This document shows, piece after piece, positions 28,005 through 37,472 of a stretch of 64,000 bases of DNA (its first letter is position 1; each line of letters opens with the position of its first letter). The notes below the pieces were generated by a model. It had not been told where the DNA came from and did not search any database. It saw nothing but the letters and a program-made list of their open reading frames with translations. The stretch covers positions 2,615,001 through 2,679,000 of the forward strand of contig NZ_CP011028.1 of assembly GCF_002221525.1 (NCBI RefSeq), given 5' to 3'. A program made the position numbers and the translations under genes. The DNA comes from Pseudoalteromonas espejiana DSM 9414. Its GTDB lineage: Bacteria > Pseudomonadota > Gammaproteobacteria > Enterobacterales > Alteromonadaceae.

Positions 28005-28444
28005 TAGCCTTGCACCTCAATAATGTCTACTTCAAACGTTAAACGTTGACCCGCTAGTGGGTGGTTAAAGTCTATTGTTACCGACTCACCTTGCACTTCA
28101 CGAACAAGCCCTGGTAACTCAGTACCGTCTGGCTGAGTAAAAGCAATAATAGCCCCTACTTTAGCCGGTGTTTCTGCACCAAACTTACTGCGCTCAACGT
28201 AATAAATGTTATCTGGATTAGGCTGGCCAAAGGCATCTTCTGGCTCAAGTTCAAATGTTTTACTTTCACCAGCAGTTAAACCTAACAGGCATTTTTCAAA
28301 GTTAGCCGTTAAGCTACCATCACCCATTGTTAATTTTGCAGGTTTGTTATGAACCTTTGTAGAGTCTGCGGCAGAGCCATCTTCTAACTTAATAGAAAAA
28401 TGAAAAATAACTTCTGAGTTTTCACCAATTACAGCTTGGCTCAT
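28004..28444 (-). CDS. fkpB: FKBP-type peptidyl-prolyl isomerase (SlpA-like)
   Basis: 146-aa cytosolic FKBP-fold isomerase/chaperone of the SlyD/SlpA group. [16 protein letters not shown] opens the FKBP core, followed by the insert-in-flap domain ([22 protein letters not shown]). [20 protein letters not shown] closes it. The C-terminal metal-binding tail of SlyD is absent, which together with the lspA-ispH context identifies FkpB. It overlaps lspA by 4 bp and ispH by 1 bp. Confidence 0.94.
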   Translation of the reverse strand: MSQAVIGENSEVIFHFSIKLEDGSAADSTKVHNKPAKLTMGDGSLTANFEKCLLGLTAGESKTFELEPEDAFGQPNPDNIYYVERSKFGAETPAKVGAIIAFTQPDGTELPGLVREVQGESVTIDFNHPLAGQRLTFEVDIIEVQG

Positions 28445-28941
28445 GCTTTATGCTCCTTCGGACTTTCGCCTGTAAAGGCATCAAATAATAATAATGCGGC
28501 ACCAATACAAATTGCGCAGTCGGCAATATTAAATACTGGAAAATGCGAGTTTTTATAAAACACATGTATAAAGTCAATTACATAGCCATATGCAACACGG
28601 TCATATAAATTACCAATAGCACCGGCAAGTACTAATGCATAGGCGCTACACAGTATTTTATTCGTCGCCGGTAAGCGTTTTAGCCACCAAACTAATAAGG
28701 CACTAATGGCTATAGCAATAAAGCTTAAAAACCATCGCTGCCAACCGCCCGCTTCGCTTAAAAAGCTATAGGCTGCACCATAATTATGTACGTAAGTAAT
28801 ACTAAAAACGGGTAGTAAATTAATCGACTCTTGATAAGCCATGGTATTTACAACAAGTGTTTTGCTGGCAAAGTCTATTACAAGTAGTAATAGACTTAAC
28901 CAAAGCCACACTAAACCACTTTTTTGGGCTAGTTTGCTCAC
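28441..28941 (-). CDS. lspA: Lipoprotein signal peptidase
   Basis: Aspartyl protease of the inner membrane that removes signal peptides from prolipoproteins after lipidation. The 166-aa product has four TM segments. The catalytic dyad is Asp123 (YVIDFI) and Asp141 (FNIADCAI), with the conserved GNLYDR before it. Length matches E. coli LspA (164). It lies 12 bp after ileS and overlaps fkpB by 4 bp, the classical ileS-lspA-fkpB-ispH order. It would process the lipoproteins encoded at 17255 and 61644. Confidence 0.96.
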   Translation of the reverse strand: MSKLAQKSGLVWLWLSLLLLVIDFASKTLVVNTMAYQESINLLPVFSITYVHNYGAAYSFLSEAGGWQRWFLSFIAIAISALLVWWLKRLPATNKILCSAYALVLAGAIGNLYDRVAYGYVIDFIHVFYKNSHFPVFNIADCAICIGAALLLFDAFTGESPKEHKA

Positions 28942-28953
28942 TAAGTAAAGCTC

Positions 28954-31782
28954 CTAAGCGAATTGACGCTTTTCACCTTCGCCGTCAACATTGCTTACAC
29001 AACGACCACAAATTTCAGGATGAGCTGGGTCTGTGCCTACATCATCGCTGTAGTGCCAACAACGTTCACATTTAATTGCATCTGTTGCCGCTACGCTAAT
29101 GTATAACCCTTCAACCTCAGTTACTTGAGTGTCGCTTGGCTGACTTTCAACTGCAGATACTGTTACCGCAGAAGTTAGTAATACAAAGCGTAGTTCATCA
29201 CCTAGCGCAGCTAGCTTATCTGCAAGGTCTTTATTTGCATATAAATTAACACTTGCTTGTAATGTAGCACCAATGACTTCTTCTTTACGTGCTGCCTCTA
29301 GTACGCGGTTTACTTCATCACGTACATTTAGAATTGCCTGCCAGTCATCGTTGCTAAATTGGCTGTTGGTTGGCGCTTGTAAGCCGTCGTACCATACCGA
29401 TGTGAACACATAATCACTACGCTCGCCTGGTAATGCTTCCCAAATCTCTTGTGCTGTAAAGCTCATAATTGGCGCCATCCAGCGCGTCATTGCTTCTGCA
29501 ATGTGGTAAAGCGCAGTTTGACAAGAGCGGCGTGCATGGCTGTCGCTTTTTGCTGTGTACTGACGGTCTTTAATTACATCTAAGTAGAACGAGCCAAGCT
29601 CACCGGTACAGAAGTTCATTAGCTTTTGCGTTACTAATAGCATTTGGTAGCTATCGTAAGCGGCTAAAATTTCTTCCTGTAATTGGGCTGCACGGCCAAC
29701 AATCCACTTATCAAGTTCAACCATGTCATCAACAGCAACTTGGTCTGTTTTAGGATCAAAGCCACTTAAGTTAGCTAATAAGTAACGGCTTGTGTTACGA
29801 ATACGACGGTAGCGATCGGCAGAGCGTTTAAATATTTCATCCGATACGGTCATTTCTGCAGTGTAATCGGTAGAAGCAACCCATAAACGTAAAATATCAG
29901 CACCTAGTTTATTCATCACATTTTGTGGTGAAATAACATTACCTAGCGACTTAGACATTTTACGGCCGTTTTCATCAACCGTGAAACCATGTGTAAGCAC
30001 TTGCTTATAAGGTGCATGGCCGTTAATCGCAACCGATGTCATCATTGATGACATAAACCAACCACGGTGTTGATCTGACCCTTCAAGGTATAAATCAGCT
30101 GGGCCTACTAAATCTTCACGTGCATCTACTACACAGGCATGCGATACGCCTGAGTCAAACCATACATCTAGCGTATCTTGCACTTTCATGTACTGCTTGG
30201 CATCTTCTTCACCAAGTAATGAAGCTGGCTCTAGGTCGTACCATGCTTGAATACCTGACTTTTCTACAAGCTCTGCAGCTTGTTCAATAAGTGCTTGTGT
30301 ATTTGGGTGTAATGCACCGGTGTCTTTATCAACAAACAAAGCAATTGGTACACCCCACGTACGTTGGCGCGAAATACACCAATCTGGGCGGCCTTCAACC
30401 ATGTTAGAAATACGGCTTTCGCCCCACTCAGGTAACCATTGCGTATTTTTAATTTCGCTTAGTGAATCTTGACGTAAGTTAGCCTGATCCATGCTTACAA
30501 ACCACTGCGGTGTAGCACGGAAAATAATTGGCGTTTTATGGCGCCAACAATGTGGGTAGCTGTGCGTAAGCGCATGGTGATGCATTAACGCACCGCGTTC
30601 TGTTAGTACGTCAATTACGCTGGCGTTTGCTTTAAATACGTGCTGACCTGCAAATAATTCAGTGTCTGGTAAATAAACACCATTAGCACCAACGGGGTTT
30701 GCTACTTCAAGGTTGTAATTTAAGCCTGCCGCGAAATCTTCTTGACCATGGCCTGGCGCAGTATGAACAACACCCGTACCTGAGTCAGTAGTAACGTGAT
30801 CAGCAACAATTACAGGTACGTCAAAGTCATAAAACGGGTGCGCAACGTGTAAGTTTTCAAGTACTGCACCTTTTACATAACCAAGTACATGGAAATGATT
30901 AAAGCCATAACGGTCCATAGCATCTTTAACAAGCTCTGAGCCTAAAATTAAACGCTGCTGTGAGCCTTCATCATCCACTTGTACAAGTGCATACTCTAAA
31001 TCAGCGTGCACGGCTACTGCACGGTTAGCTGGTAATGTCCATGGCGTTGTAGTCCAAATTACAGTACCTACACTACCTTGGCCTTTGTGACCATCCGCTA
31101 AATCAAACGCATTTACTACGGCATCTTGGTCAGCAAATGTAAAGCGTACGTCTATTGCTGGCGATTGTTTATCTTGGTATTCAACTTCTGCTTCTGCTAA
31201 TGCAGAGCCACAATCTGTACACCAATGTACAGGCTTTGCACCTTTATGAAGATGGCCATTTTTAATAATACGGCCAAGCACGCGAATCGCGTTTGCTTCA
31301 AAATCAAAGTTCATTGTTAGGTATGGCTTGTCCCAATCGGCAAACACACCTAAACGTTTAAAGTCTACTTTTTGACCTTCAACTTGTTTTTTAGCGTATG
31401 CACGGCATTTTTCACGAAACTCGCTCGCGGTTACTTTAACGCCTGGCTTACCTACTTTTTTCTCAACCATTAACTCAATTGGTAAACCATGACAGTCCCA
31501 ACCAGGTACATAAGGTGAATCAAAGTCAGATAAAGTTTTAGACTTAACAATAATGTCTTTTAAAATTTTATTTACTGAGTGGCCTAAATGGATATCGCCG
31601 TTTGCATACGGAGGGCCGTCATGCAAAATAAAGGTTTTTTTACCTTTTTTAGCGCTGCGAATTTGACCATACAGGTCGTCTTCATACCATGCTTTAAGCA
31701 TTTTTGGTTCACGTTGTGCCAAATTGCCACGCATTGGAAACTGTGTTTCCGGTAAATTCAAAGTATGTTTGTAGTCGCTCAT
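28954..31782 (-). CDS. ileS: Isoleucyl-tRNA synthetase
   Basis: Class Ia aminoacyl-tRNA synthetase, 942 aa, close to E. coli IleS (938). The nucleotide motif HLGH is at 65-68 within GDIHLGH. An editing (CP1) domain lies in the middle ([24 protein letters not shown]). KMSKSLGN is near residue 605. A C-terminal zinc finger has two Cys pairs (CERCW, CGRC). It is complete. It sits in the ribF-ileS-lspA-fkpB-ispH cluster, 29 bp after ribF. Confidence 0.97.
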   Translation of the reverse strand: MSDYKHTLNLPETQFPMRGNLAQREPKMLKAWYEDDLYGQIRSAKKGKKTFILHDGPPYANGDIHLGHSVNKILKDIIVKSKTLSDFDSPYVPGWDCHGLPIELMVEKKVGKPGVKVTASEFREKCRAYAKKQVEGQKVDFKRLGVFADWDKPYLTMNFDFEANAIRVLGRIIKNGHLHKGAKPVHWCTDCGSALAEAEVEYQDKQSPAIDVRFTFADQDAVVNAFDLADGHKGQGSVGTVIWTTTPWTLPANRAVAVHADLEYALVQVDDEGSQQRLILGSELVKDAMDRYGFNHFHVLGYVKGAVLENLHVAHPFYDFDVPVIVADHVTTDSGTGVVHTAPGHGQEDFAAGLNYNLEVANPVGANGVYLPDTELFAGQHVFKANASVIDVLTERGALMHHHALTHSYPHCWRHKTPIIFRATPQWFVSMDQANLRQDSLSEIKNTQWLPEWGESRISNMVEGRPDWCISRQRTWGVPIALFVDKDTGALHPNTQALIEQAAELVEKSGIQAWYDLEPASLLGEEDAKQYMKVQDTLDVWFDSGVSHACVVDAREDLVGPADLYLEGSDQHRGWFMSSMMTSVAINGHAPYKQVLTHGFTVDENGRKMSKSLGNVISPQNVMNKLGADILRLWVASTDYTAEMTVSDEIFKRSADRYRRIRNTSRYLLANLSGFDPKTDQVAVDDMVELDKWIVGRAAQLQEEILAAYDSYQMLLVTQKLMNFCTGELGSFYLDVIKDRQYTAKSDSHARRSCQTALYHIAEAMTRWMAPIMSFTAQEIWEALPGERSDYVFTSVWYDGLQAPTNSQFSNDDWQAILNVRDEVNRVLEAARKEEVIGATLQASVNLYANKDLADKLAALGDELRFVLLTSAVTVSAVESQPSDTQVTEVEGLYISVAATDAIKCERCWHYSDDVGTDPAHPEICGRCVSNVDGEGEKRQFA

Positions 31783-31811
31783 TAATCCTACTTTCCGTAT
31801 CTATCGGCTAC

Positions 31812-32738
31812 CTAATTTAAACCAAAACACTGCTTTGCGGCGGCAACATCGGTTGCTATTTGTGCCGTTAACTGTGTTAATGTCTCGAATTTTTTCTCAT
31901 CACGGAGCTTTTGAATCAGCTCCACGTGCATAAATTGTCCATAAATATCTTGTGCAAAATCAAAAAGGTGAACTTCTAATAAAGCACGAGTTCCATTAAA
32001 TGTGGGTTTATTACCAATATTGGCAACCCCAAAAACTTGTTTTCCTGCAATGTTTGCTTGCACTGCAAACACACCATTAACAGGGCAAACTTGGCGCTTA
32101 AGCGCAATGTTTGCCGTTCTAAAACCTAATTCGCGGCCTCTTTTCCAGCCGTGTATTACTCGCCCAGAAATAGCATAATTATGCCCAAGCATTAATTTAG
32201 CACTTGCTAAATCGCCAGCGTCTAAGGCTTCACGTATCAAAGTGCTGCTTACTCTAGCATTTAATTGACGAAAACTCGCGGTGCTTTTTACATCCATGCC
32301 CGCTTGTTTGCCCATGCTAAAAAGCAAATTAAAATTACCCTGGCGCTGTTTACCAAATTTAAAGTCATCGCCAACTGTTAATGCTTTAACACCTAACTTT
32401 TTAACTAAAATATCATTTACAAATTGCTCAGCATGCATGTTGGCAAATTGCTGGTTAAAGCTAATACAAATAACGCGCTCAATACCTAAATTACTCAGCA
32501 AACGCAATTTATCACGTAACCGAGTAAGCCTTGCTGGCGCATTATTTTTGGCAAAAAACTCTTGAGGTTGAGGCTCAAACAACATAACTGTACTTGGTAA
32601 ATTATGTGCTTTAGCGTCTGCTAATAGCCCCTTTAACACTTCGCCATGGCCTAAATGCACACCGTCAAAATTACCAATAGTCAACACACAACCATAATGT
32701 TGCGCTCGAATATTGTGTATACCTCTAATTAACTCCAT
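31812..32738 (-). CDS. ribF: Bifunctional riboflavin kinase/FMN adenylyltransferase
   Basis: Makes FMN and FAD from riboflavin. The 308-aa product has an N-terminal adenylyltransferase domain with GNFDGVHLGH (about 22-31) and SSTLIREALDAG. The C-terminal riboflavin kinase domain contains GRELGFRTANI and GVFAVQANIAGK, with NKPTF and LEVHLFDF. Length matches E. coli RibF (313). It lies between murJ and ileS on the same strand, as in other gammaproteobacteria. Confidence 0.96.
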   Translation of the reverse strand: MELIRGIHNIRAQHYGCVLTIGNFDGVHLGHGEVLKGLLADAKAHNLPSTVMLFEPQPQEFFAKNNAPARLTRLRDKLRLLSNLGIERVICISFNQQFANMHAEQFVNDILVKKLGVKALTVGDDFKFGKQRQGNFNLLFSMGKQAGMDVKSTASFRQLNARVSSTLIREALDAGDLASAKLMLGHNYAISGRVIHGWKRGRELGFRTANIALKRQVCPVNGVFAVQANIAGKQVFGVANIGNKPTFNGTRALLEVHLFDFAQDIYGQFMHVELIQKLRDEKKFETLTQLTAQIATDVAAAKQCFGLN

Positions 32739-32821
32739 GCCACCTAATGCCTTTTTCAGCGAGTATTATTAACGACTTTAAATCGTTCAAAACCACAGGG
32801 CTGCCGATTATAATCTTTTTT

Positions 32822-34402
32822 TTAGTTTGATTCAGTAGTTGCTACACTTTTTATTGTATTTAGTCTAACACCTAGTAAAAACAACACTGCAAAGTAACTT
32901 ATTGCAGCAATTGCTAATAGTGCAACTAGCAACATTACTTGTTCAGTAAAATGCCATGTAGCCCAGTAGTAATGGCTACTTACATACCAAGTTACCGCTC
33001 CCATTACTAAACTTGCTACCACACACTTTAAGGTAAAACGCATACTCATAGTTGAAAACTGATATACATTTTCTTTTTTTAGCTGCCTGTAAAGTAAAAA
33101 CGCATTACAACTGGCCGACATAGACGTTGCCAAAGCAAGCCCTAAATAACCAATAAATGGGGCCAGCATAATGTTAAACACCATATTGAGCACCAAAGTA
33201 ATAATACCAATACGCACAGGCGTTTTGGTGTCTTGGCGCGAATAAAAACCCGGAGCTAATACTTTAATCAGCATAAAACTAACAAGCCCTACCGAATAAG
33301 CAACAACACCTAAGCTTACTGCTTTAACGTGGTCTACACTGTCTTGTTTGAACGCTCCGTGATCAAATAGCACTGTAATAATCAGCGGGCTTATAATCAT
33401 TAGTCCAACCATTGCCGGTATGCCTAAAAAGATAACAAACCGTACCCCCCAATCTAACGTATGCTGAAAATCGCTCAATTTTTTACTGCTATGCAACTTA
33501 GAAAGTGCAGGTAAAATAACCGTCGCAATACCTATACCAAACAAACCCAAAGGAAACTCAATAAGCCTATCTGAGTAATATAACCACGCTATAGAACCTG
33601 TCATTAGTAAAGAGGCTATCATGGTATCGAGTAATAAATTAATTTGGCTTATTGACACGCCAAATAATGCTGGCAGCATAAGCTTGCGTACTTTTTTGAC
33701 GTTTTCGTCTTGCCAAGCCCAACGCGGGCGAGCTAGCATTTTTGCGCGATACAAAAACGGCAACTGAAACAGCAATTGCACCACGCCACCAACAAATACA
33801 CCAATAGCTAACGCATAGGCGCCAACACTAAATTTATCGTGTAAAAAAATAGCACAAGTAATAATTGAAATATTAAGTAAAACAGGCGTAAACGCAGCTA
33901 CTGCAAAGCGATTATAAACATTCATAACAGCGCCACTAAGTGCAACCAAACTTACAAATAACAAATACGGAAAAGTAAGTTTTAGTAACGAACTGGCAAG
34001 CTCAAACTTTTCGGCATTGGGGCCGCCTTGCCACCAATCAATAAACCAACCGGTGCCAAATAATGCCGCTATTACTGGTGAAGCAACCACACCAAAAATA
34101 GTCACAATAAGTAAAATAGTGCCCAACGTGCCCGCAGCCTGCGCAACAAACAAACGCACTTTATCATCGCCTTGTTGCTCTTTAATTTCGCTTAGTACAG
34201 GTACAAATGCCTGAGCAAAAGCTCCTTCGGCAAATAGTCGACGTAAAAAATTTGGGATCCGGTTTGCAAATAAAAAAACATCAGCTGCGGCACTTGCGCC
34301 TAATAAGTTTGCAACTACGGCATCTCGTACAAGCCCTAAAATACGCGATATCATTGTCATAGCACTTACAATCATACCGGAACGAAATAATCCTTTTGAC
34401 AC
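32822..34402 (-). CDS. murJ: Lipid II flippase MurJ
   Basis: Inner-membrane MOP-superfamily flippase that moves lipid II outward for peptidoglycan synthesis. The 526-aa product has about 14 hydrophobic segments. The N-terminal SGMIVSAMTMISRILGLVRD and NFLRRLFAEGAFAQAFVPVL are the MurJ signature, the latter containing essential Arg residues of the central cavity. The start is a GTG at 34402 preceded by TAAGG. It is divergent from rpsT and upstream of ribF, as in E. coli relatives. Confidence 0.95.
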   Translation of the reverse strand: MSKGLFRSGMIVSAMTMISRILGLVRDAVVANLLGASAAADVFLFANRIPNFLRRLFAEGAFAQAFVPVLSEIKEQQGDDKVRLFVAQAAGTLGTILLIVTIFGVVASPVIAALFGTGWFIDWWQGGPNAEKFELASSLLKLTFPYLLFVSLVALSGAVMNVYNRFAVAAFTPVLLNISIITCAIFLHDKFSVGAYALAIGVFVGGVVQLLFQLPFLYRAKMLARPRWAWQDENVKKVRKLMLPALFGVSISQINLLLDTMIASLLMTGSIAWLYYSDRLIEFPLGLFGIGIATVILPALSKLHSSKKLSDFQHTLDWGVRFVIFLGIPAMVGLMIISPLIITVLFDHGAFKQDSVDHVKAVSLGVVAYSVGLVSFMLIKVLAPGFYSRQDTKTPVRIGIITLVLNMVFNIMLAPFIGYLGLALATSMSASCNAFLLYRQLKKENVYQFSTMSMRFTLKCVVASLVMGAVTWYVSSHYYWATWHFTEQVMLLVALLAIAAISYFAVLFLLGVRLNTIKSVATTESN

Positions 34403-34578
34403 CTTAAACCTACTTAAAAACCTTTATTTAGCGCAATTATGCCACAGTCTTTTTTATAAATCGCTTTAAAGCACTAGGCTGGGCGTCTGTGCTTTGTTAC
34501 AATAGCGATATTAACTGCTAAAGCGGCAAATTGATGTTCGTTATAAGGAGCAGTTTTTCTTGGATTGTTAAATTTAAA

Positions 34579-34607
34579 TTGACATTCATGATAAAAACAG
34601 GCATATT
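34579..34607 (+). promoter_or_regulatory. Sigma-70 promoter of rpsT
   Basis: TTGACA (34579-34584) and CATATT (34602-34607) are separated by 17 bp, so transcription should start near 34614. That gives a leader of about 40 nt before the rpsT start. The -35 is a perfect consensus. Confidence 0.65.
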
Positions 34608-34654
34608 CCACGGCCTTTAATTTAAGCTTTATTTAAGATTGTTAGGAGCAAACC

Positions 34655-34915
34655 TTGGCTAACATCAAGTCTGCAAAAAAACGCGCTATCACTAGCGAAA
34701 AAAACCGTCAGCACAACGCAAGCCGTCGTTCAATGATGCGTACTTACTTCAAAAAAGTAACCGCTGCTATTGAAGCTGGCGATAAAGAAGCTGCACAGCA
34801 AGCTTTCTCTGTTGCTACACCTATCCTAGACCGTTACGCAACTAAGGGTCTAATTCATAAAAACAAAGCAGCTCGTCATAAGAGCCGTTTAGCAGCTAAA
34901 ATTAAAGCGCTATAA
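34655..34915 (+). CDS. rpsT: 30S ribosomal protein S20
   Basis: Primary 16S rRNA-binding protein of the small subunit. The 86-aa, Lys/Arg/Ala-rich product ([20 protein letters not shown] at the N-terminus) is standard. The start codon is TTG at 34655, with TAGGAG six bases upstream. E. coli rpsT also uses UUG, which is linked to its translational autoregulation. It is monocistronic, with a promoter at 34579 and a terminator at 34934. Confidence 0.97.
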   Translation: MANIKSAKKRAITSEKNRQHNASRRSMMRTYFKKVTAAIEAGDKEAAQQAFSVATPILDRYATKGLIHKNKAARHKSRLAAKIKAL

Positions 34916-34933
34916 TTTGTTTTATGATTTAAA

Positions 34934-34955
34934 AAACCGGCTTAAGCCGGTTTTT
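34934..34955 (+). terminator. Rho-independent terminator of rpsT
   Basis: The stem AACCGGCTT/AAGCCGGTT has essentially no loop beyond the self-complementary centre and is followed by seven Ts, starting 19 bp after the stop codon. Confidence 0.85.
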
Positions 34956-35039
34956 TTATATCTAAAATTTAGCAATAACACTTAATAGTGTTAGCAATCC
35001 GCATAAATCCATAAATTTAGCTGATTAAAATATCAGTGG

Positions 35040-35423
35040 TTAAACGCTTTCTAAGTCTGGGTAAAACTTTTTCAACATCGCAGCTATTTTTTTAGGGGTA
35101 AATGGCTTAACCACAAATCCCTTAGCGCCTTTATCAATGGCTTCTTTTACATTTTCCACAGCTGAATGGGCCGACACCATTACCACATTGGTTTCAGGAC
35201 TAATTTCATTAATTTGAGCAATTAACTCTTTGCCATCACCATCCGGTAATTCAATATCTAAAAAAATCATATTGTAGTTAGCTGCTTGGCACTCACTAAT
35301 ACATTGTTTAGCCGTTGAAGCCTCTTTAACGTTTTCTATTCCTAAGTGCATGAGCGTTTGGCTCAAAAAACTACGCACTGTGCTAACATCATCTACTATT
35401 AAAATCGATAGCTGCGTATCCAT
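35040..35423 (-). CDS. Stand-alone CheY-like receiver protein
   Basis: 127-aa single-domain response regulator. Acidic pocket Asp11-Asp12, phosphoacceptor Asp56 in IFLDIELP, Ser84 in VSAHS and Lys106 in VVKPF make it catalytically complete. No output domain follows. The partner kinase is not encoded nearby. Possible roles are phosphotransfer or protein-protein control as in CheY-like or PatA-like proteins. GAGGA precedes the ATG. It is divergent from the small membrane protein gene at 35526. Confidence 0.9.
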   Translation of the reverse strand: MDTQLSILIVDDVSTVRSFLSQTLMHLGIENVKEASTAKQCISECQAANYNMIFLDIELPDGDGKELIAQINEISPETNVVMVSAHSAVENVKEAIDKGAKGFVVKPFTPKKIAAMLKKFYPDLESV

Positions 35424-35525
35424 GTATGTTCCTCGTAGGCTAAAAGCATTGTATAAGTTATTATATAACTAGATATTTAATCATTTTATTATAGAGACCT
35501 ACGCTCAAAAGGCCAGATTTGCTTT

Positions 35526-35963
35526 ATGTCAAACAACACAAAAAAACAGTCATTGCTCGGTAAAACGCCACAAAAAAGAAAAGCCCCTTCAAAAAAGCCT
35601 CAAACTCGGGTTAATACAGCCCAACCAGCTACGGCTAAAACAGCATCAACAAAAAACGAAGTATCCACTAAATCTAAAAAAGGCTTATTTTTAACCCTTG
35701 GCATTATTTTTATAGTGGCACTGGCATTTCCCAAACCAACCCTACTCACCTATAAAAAATTAGGTATGGTTAGCGAGAGCGTGTACTGGTCGGGCATATT
35801 TGGTTATGGCACTACATTATTTGACTCACACCTACACCCGCAGCTAGATGAAAAGCGCAACGCCCTTTATTTATGCGCGGATCTGGCAAACCCGCAGAGC
35901 TGTCAAAAATACCAACTAATGAAAAATAATGGGTTTATAAGCGCAATCGCAAGTTACTTTTAG
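35526..35963 (+). CDS. Single-TM protein with basic N-terminal tail, function unknown
   Basis: Not recognised. The 145-aa product has a disordered, Lys/Thr/Pro/Ala-rich cytoplasmic tail (residues 1 to about 52). One TM segment (about 53-70, GLFLTLGIIFIVALAF) follows, then a small C-terminal periplasmic domain of about 70 residues containing two Cys (LYLCADLANPQSCQ) that could form a disulphide. The start ATG has only a weak ribosome-binding site. The asymmetric charge fits an N-in topology. Confidence 0.65.
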   Translation: MSNNTKKQSLLGKTPQKRKAPSKKPQTRVNTAQPATAKTASTKNEVSTKSKKGLFLTLGIIFIVALAFPKPTLLTYKKLGMVSESVYWSGIFGYGTTLFDSHLHPQLDEKRNALYLCADLANPQSCQKYQLMKNNGFISAIASYF

Positions 35964-36069
35964 CATTAAAAAAACTAATCTGAAAATTTAAAATTACTTG
36001 GTTGAAAGGTGTGCAAAAGATCAACATAATGGCGCTCCTTTTTTCAACAACTGAACTATTGAAACGACC

Positions 36070-36315
36070 ATGCTAAACGAGCTAGATTGGCTTTTAAACA
36101 CTATATTACTTGCACTAGGTTTAGGTGCATTCTTTATTAACCATATAACAATACTGCGTGTTGCAGCGATTAGTGCTTGTGGTTTGTTATTTTTGTCTTT
36201 TAGCTTGGATTTAATGTCGTCGAGTGTTATTTCGAATATGAGTTTAGTATTGATTAATACGTTTTACTTGTTCAAGGTTTATACTTTTGGACAATTCAAC
36301 GTAACGCAAAGTTAA
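36070..36315 (+). CDS. Small three-TM membrane protein, function unknown
   Basis: Not recognised with confidence. The 81-aa product is nearly all hydrophobic, with three probable TM segments (about 9-27, 29-48, 52-72) and few charges. The pattern of LLNTILLALGLGAFF and LVLINTFYLFKVY reminds me of small YgjV/CBU_0592-like membrane proteins. A hairpin with a T-run follows 24 bp after the stop, which supports a real transcription unit. The ribosome-binding site is weak. Confidence 0.6.
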   Translation: MLNELDWLLNTILLALGLGAFFINHITILRVAAISACGLLFLSFSLDLMSSSVISNMSLVLINTFYLFKVYTFGQFNVTQS

Positions 36316-36338
36316 CATTTCTCCTTAGAATATTTTAT

Positions 36339-36362
36339 AGCCCAGCTTAGATGGGCTTTTTT
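36339..36362 (+). terminator. Terminator after the three-TM protein gene
   Basis: A 6-bp GC-rich stem (AGCCCA with TGGGCT) has a 7-nt loop and is followed by a run of six Ts. Confidence 0.75.
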
Positions 36363-36443
36363 ATTTGAAAAACTAAAGTACTTGGGAAACCGATTGAACT
36401 AAGATAAAATTTACCACGTATTAATCCCTATTTAGGTCTTACT

Positions 36444-37025
36444 ATGCCTTTATCTGATTTCGATTTATTTTTATCTTCTATGGAAGATGTAAACCCTATT
36501 AACCACGATACAGTAACTCCTATCGCAAATGGCCACAGCGCCAGCCTTGCTCAACAAGAAAAACGTAGAGCCGCTGAGCTAAGCCTTGCCAATGATGAAA
36601 ATTACTTACAGACTGAATTTGTTGAGCTGCTAGATCCACTTGCTTTACTCAGCTTTAAAAAAGATGGCGTACAAAGTGCGGTGTTTAAAAATTTACGCTT
36701 AGCAAAGTACCAGGTAGACGCCACATTAGACTTACATGGCCAGCTGCTTAAAAATGCACGAAATACACTCTTTAACTTTGTAACCGATTGCCACCAGCGA
36801 AATATCCGTGTAGTACTCGTACGCCATGGTATTGGCATAAAGAATAAAGCTAAACCTGGTATATTAAAAAGCTATGTTAATAAGTGGCTGCAGGAGCTTC
36901 CTGCGGTATTAGCTTTTCATACTGCGCTTAAACATCATGGCGGAAGCGGGGCAACATATGTGTTGCTTAAAAAAAGTGATGAGAAAAAACATGAAAACAG
37001 AGAAATACACGCTAAGCGTTTTTAA
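36444..37025 (+). CDS. smrA: Smr-domain protein (SmrA-like endonuclease)
   Basis: 193-aa protein with an N-terminal DUF-type extension and a C-terminal Smr domain. The domain starts at LDLHGQ (about residue 97), continues with VLVRHGIG and ends with HHGGSGATYVLL. The three motifs form the nicking nuclease core found in SmrA/SmrB and MutS2. SmrB in E. coli cleaves mRNA on collided ribosomes; SmrA-like proteins are less understood. The order of motifs and the N-terminal sequence (LSDFDLFLSSMEDV) fit SmrA (YdaL) better than SmrB. It appears monocistronic. Confidence 0.86.
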   Translation: MPLSDFDLFLSSMEDVNPINHDTVTPIANGHSASLAQQEKRRAAELSLANDENYLQTEFVELLDPLALLSFKKDGVQSAVFKNLRLAKYQVDATLDLHGQLLKNARNTLFNFVTDCHQRNIRVVLVRHGIGIKNKAKPGILKSYVNKWLQELPAVLAFHTALKHHGGSGATYVLLKKSDEKKHENREIHAKRF

Positions 37026-37230
37026 TACAAAAAGCTAACTCCCCCACATTTAATAAATAAAATGCGCTTGCTGTGTACTTTTGAGGTTTAGGATTCATTT
37101 AGAGGCAATTGACTTGCAGAGTGATATTTTAAGCCAGAATAACGCTAAGCGCTACTTTACTAGCTTAAAGCCCAGTAGTGATAACTAAAGCTAAGCTGTA
37201 GGTTACCTGCTTAATATCTAAAACTAACTT

Positions 37231-37377
37231 CTAGTCAGTTTGCGTTGTTTGCTCGCTTTGTTTTTTACTTTGCGGTATTTGATCTGCACTTGCTTGGTTA
37301 AACCATGCCGATACACCCAACACAATAATAGAAACCACAACTAAACTCAGTTTTACGCCACCTTGACTCGATTTCAT
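37231..37377 (-). CDS. 48-aa single-TM small protein, function unknown
   Basis: Not recognised. An open frame of 48 codons plus stop: a short Lys/Ser N-terminus (MKSSQGGVK), one TM helix (about residues 9-23, LSLVVVSIIVLGVSAWF) and a Gln/Ser/Thr-rich hydrophilic tail ending QTTQTD. GAG of TAAGAG lies about seven bases before the ATG. The clean TM topology and the ribosome-binding site support a real small membrane protein. It lies in the gap between smrA and ghrA. Confidence 0.55.
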   Translation of the reverse strand: MKSSQGGVKLSLVVVSIIVLGVSAWFNQASADQIPQSKKQSEQTTQTD

Positions 37378-37472
37378 ACGTTACTCTTATTATTTTTATT
37401 TTAGGTTTAAACTTTACAATAATTAAAATTACAAATGTTAACAAGCTGTTTTTTAAACTGTTTGGCTATCTA

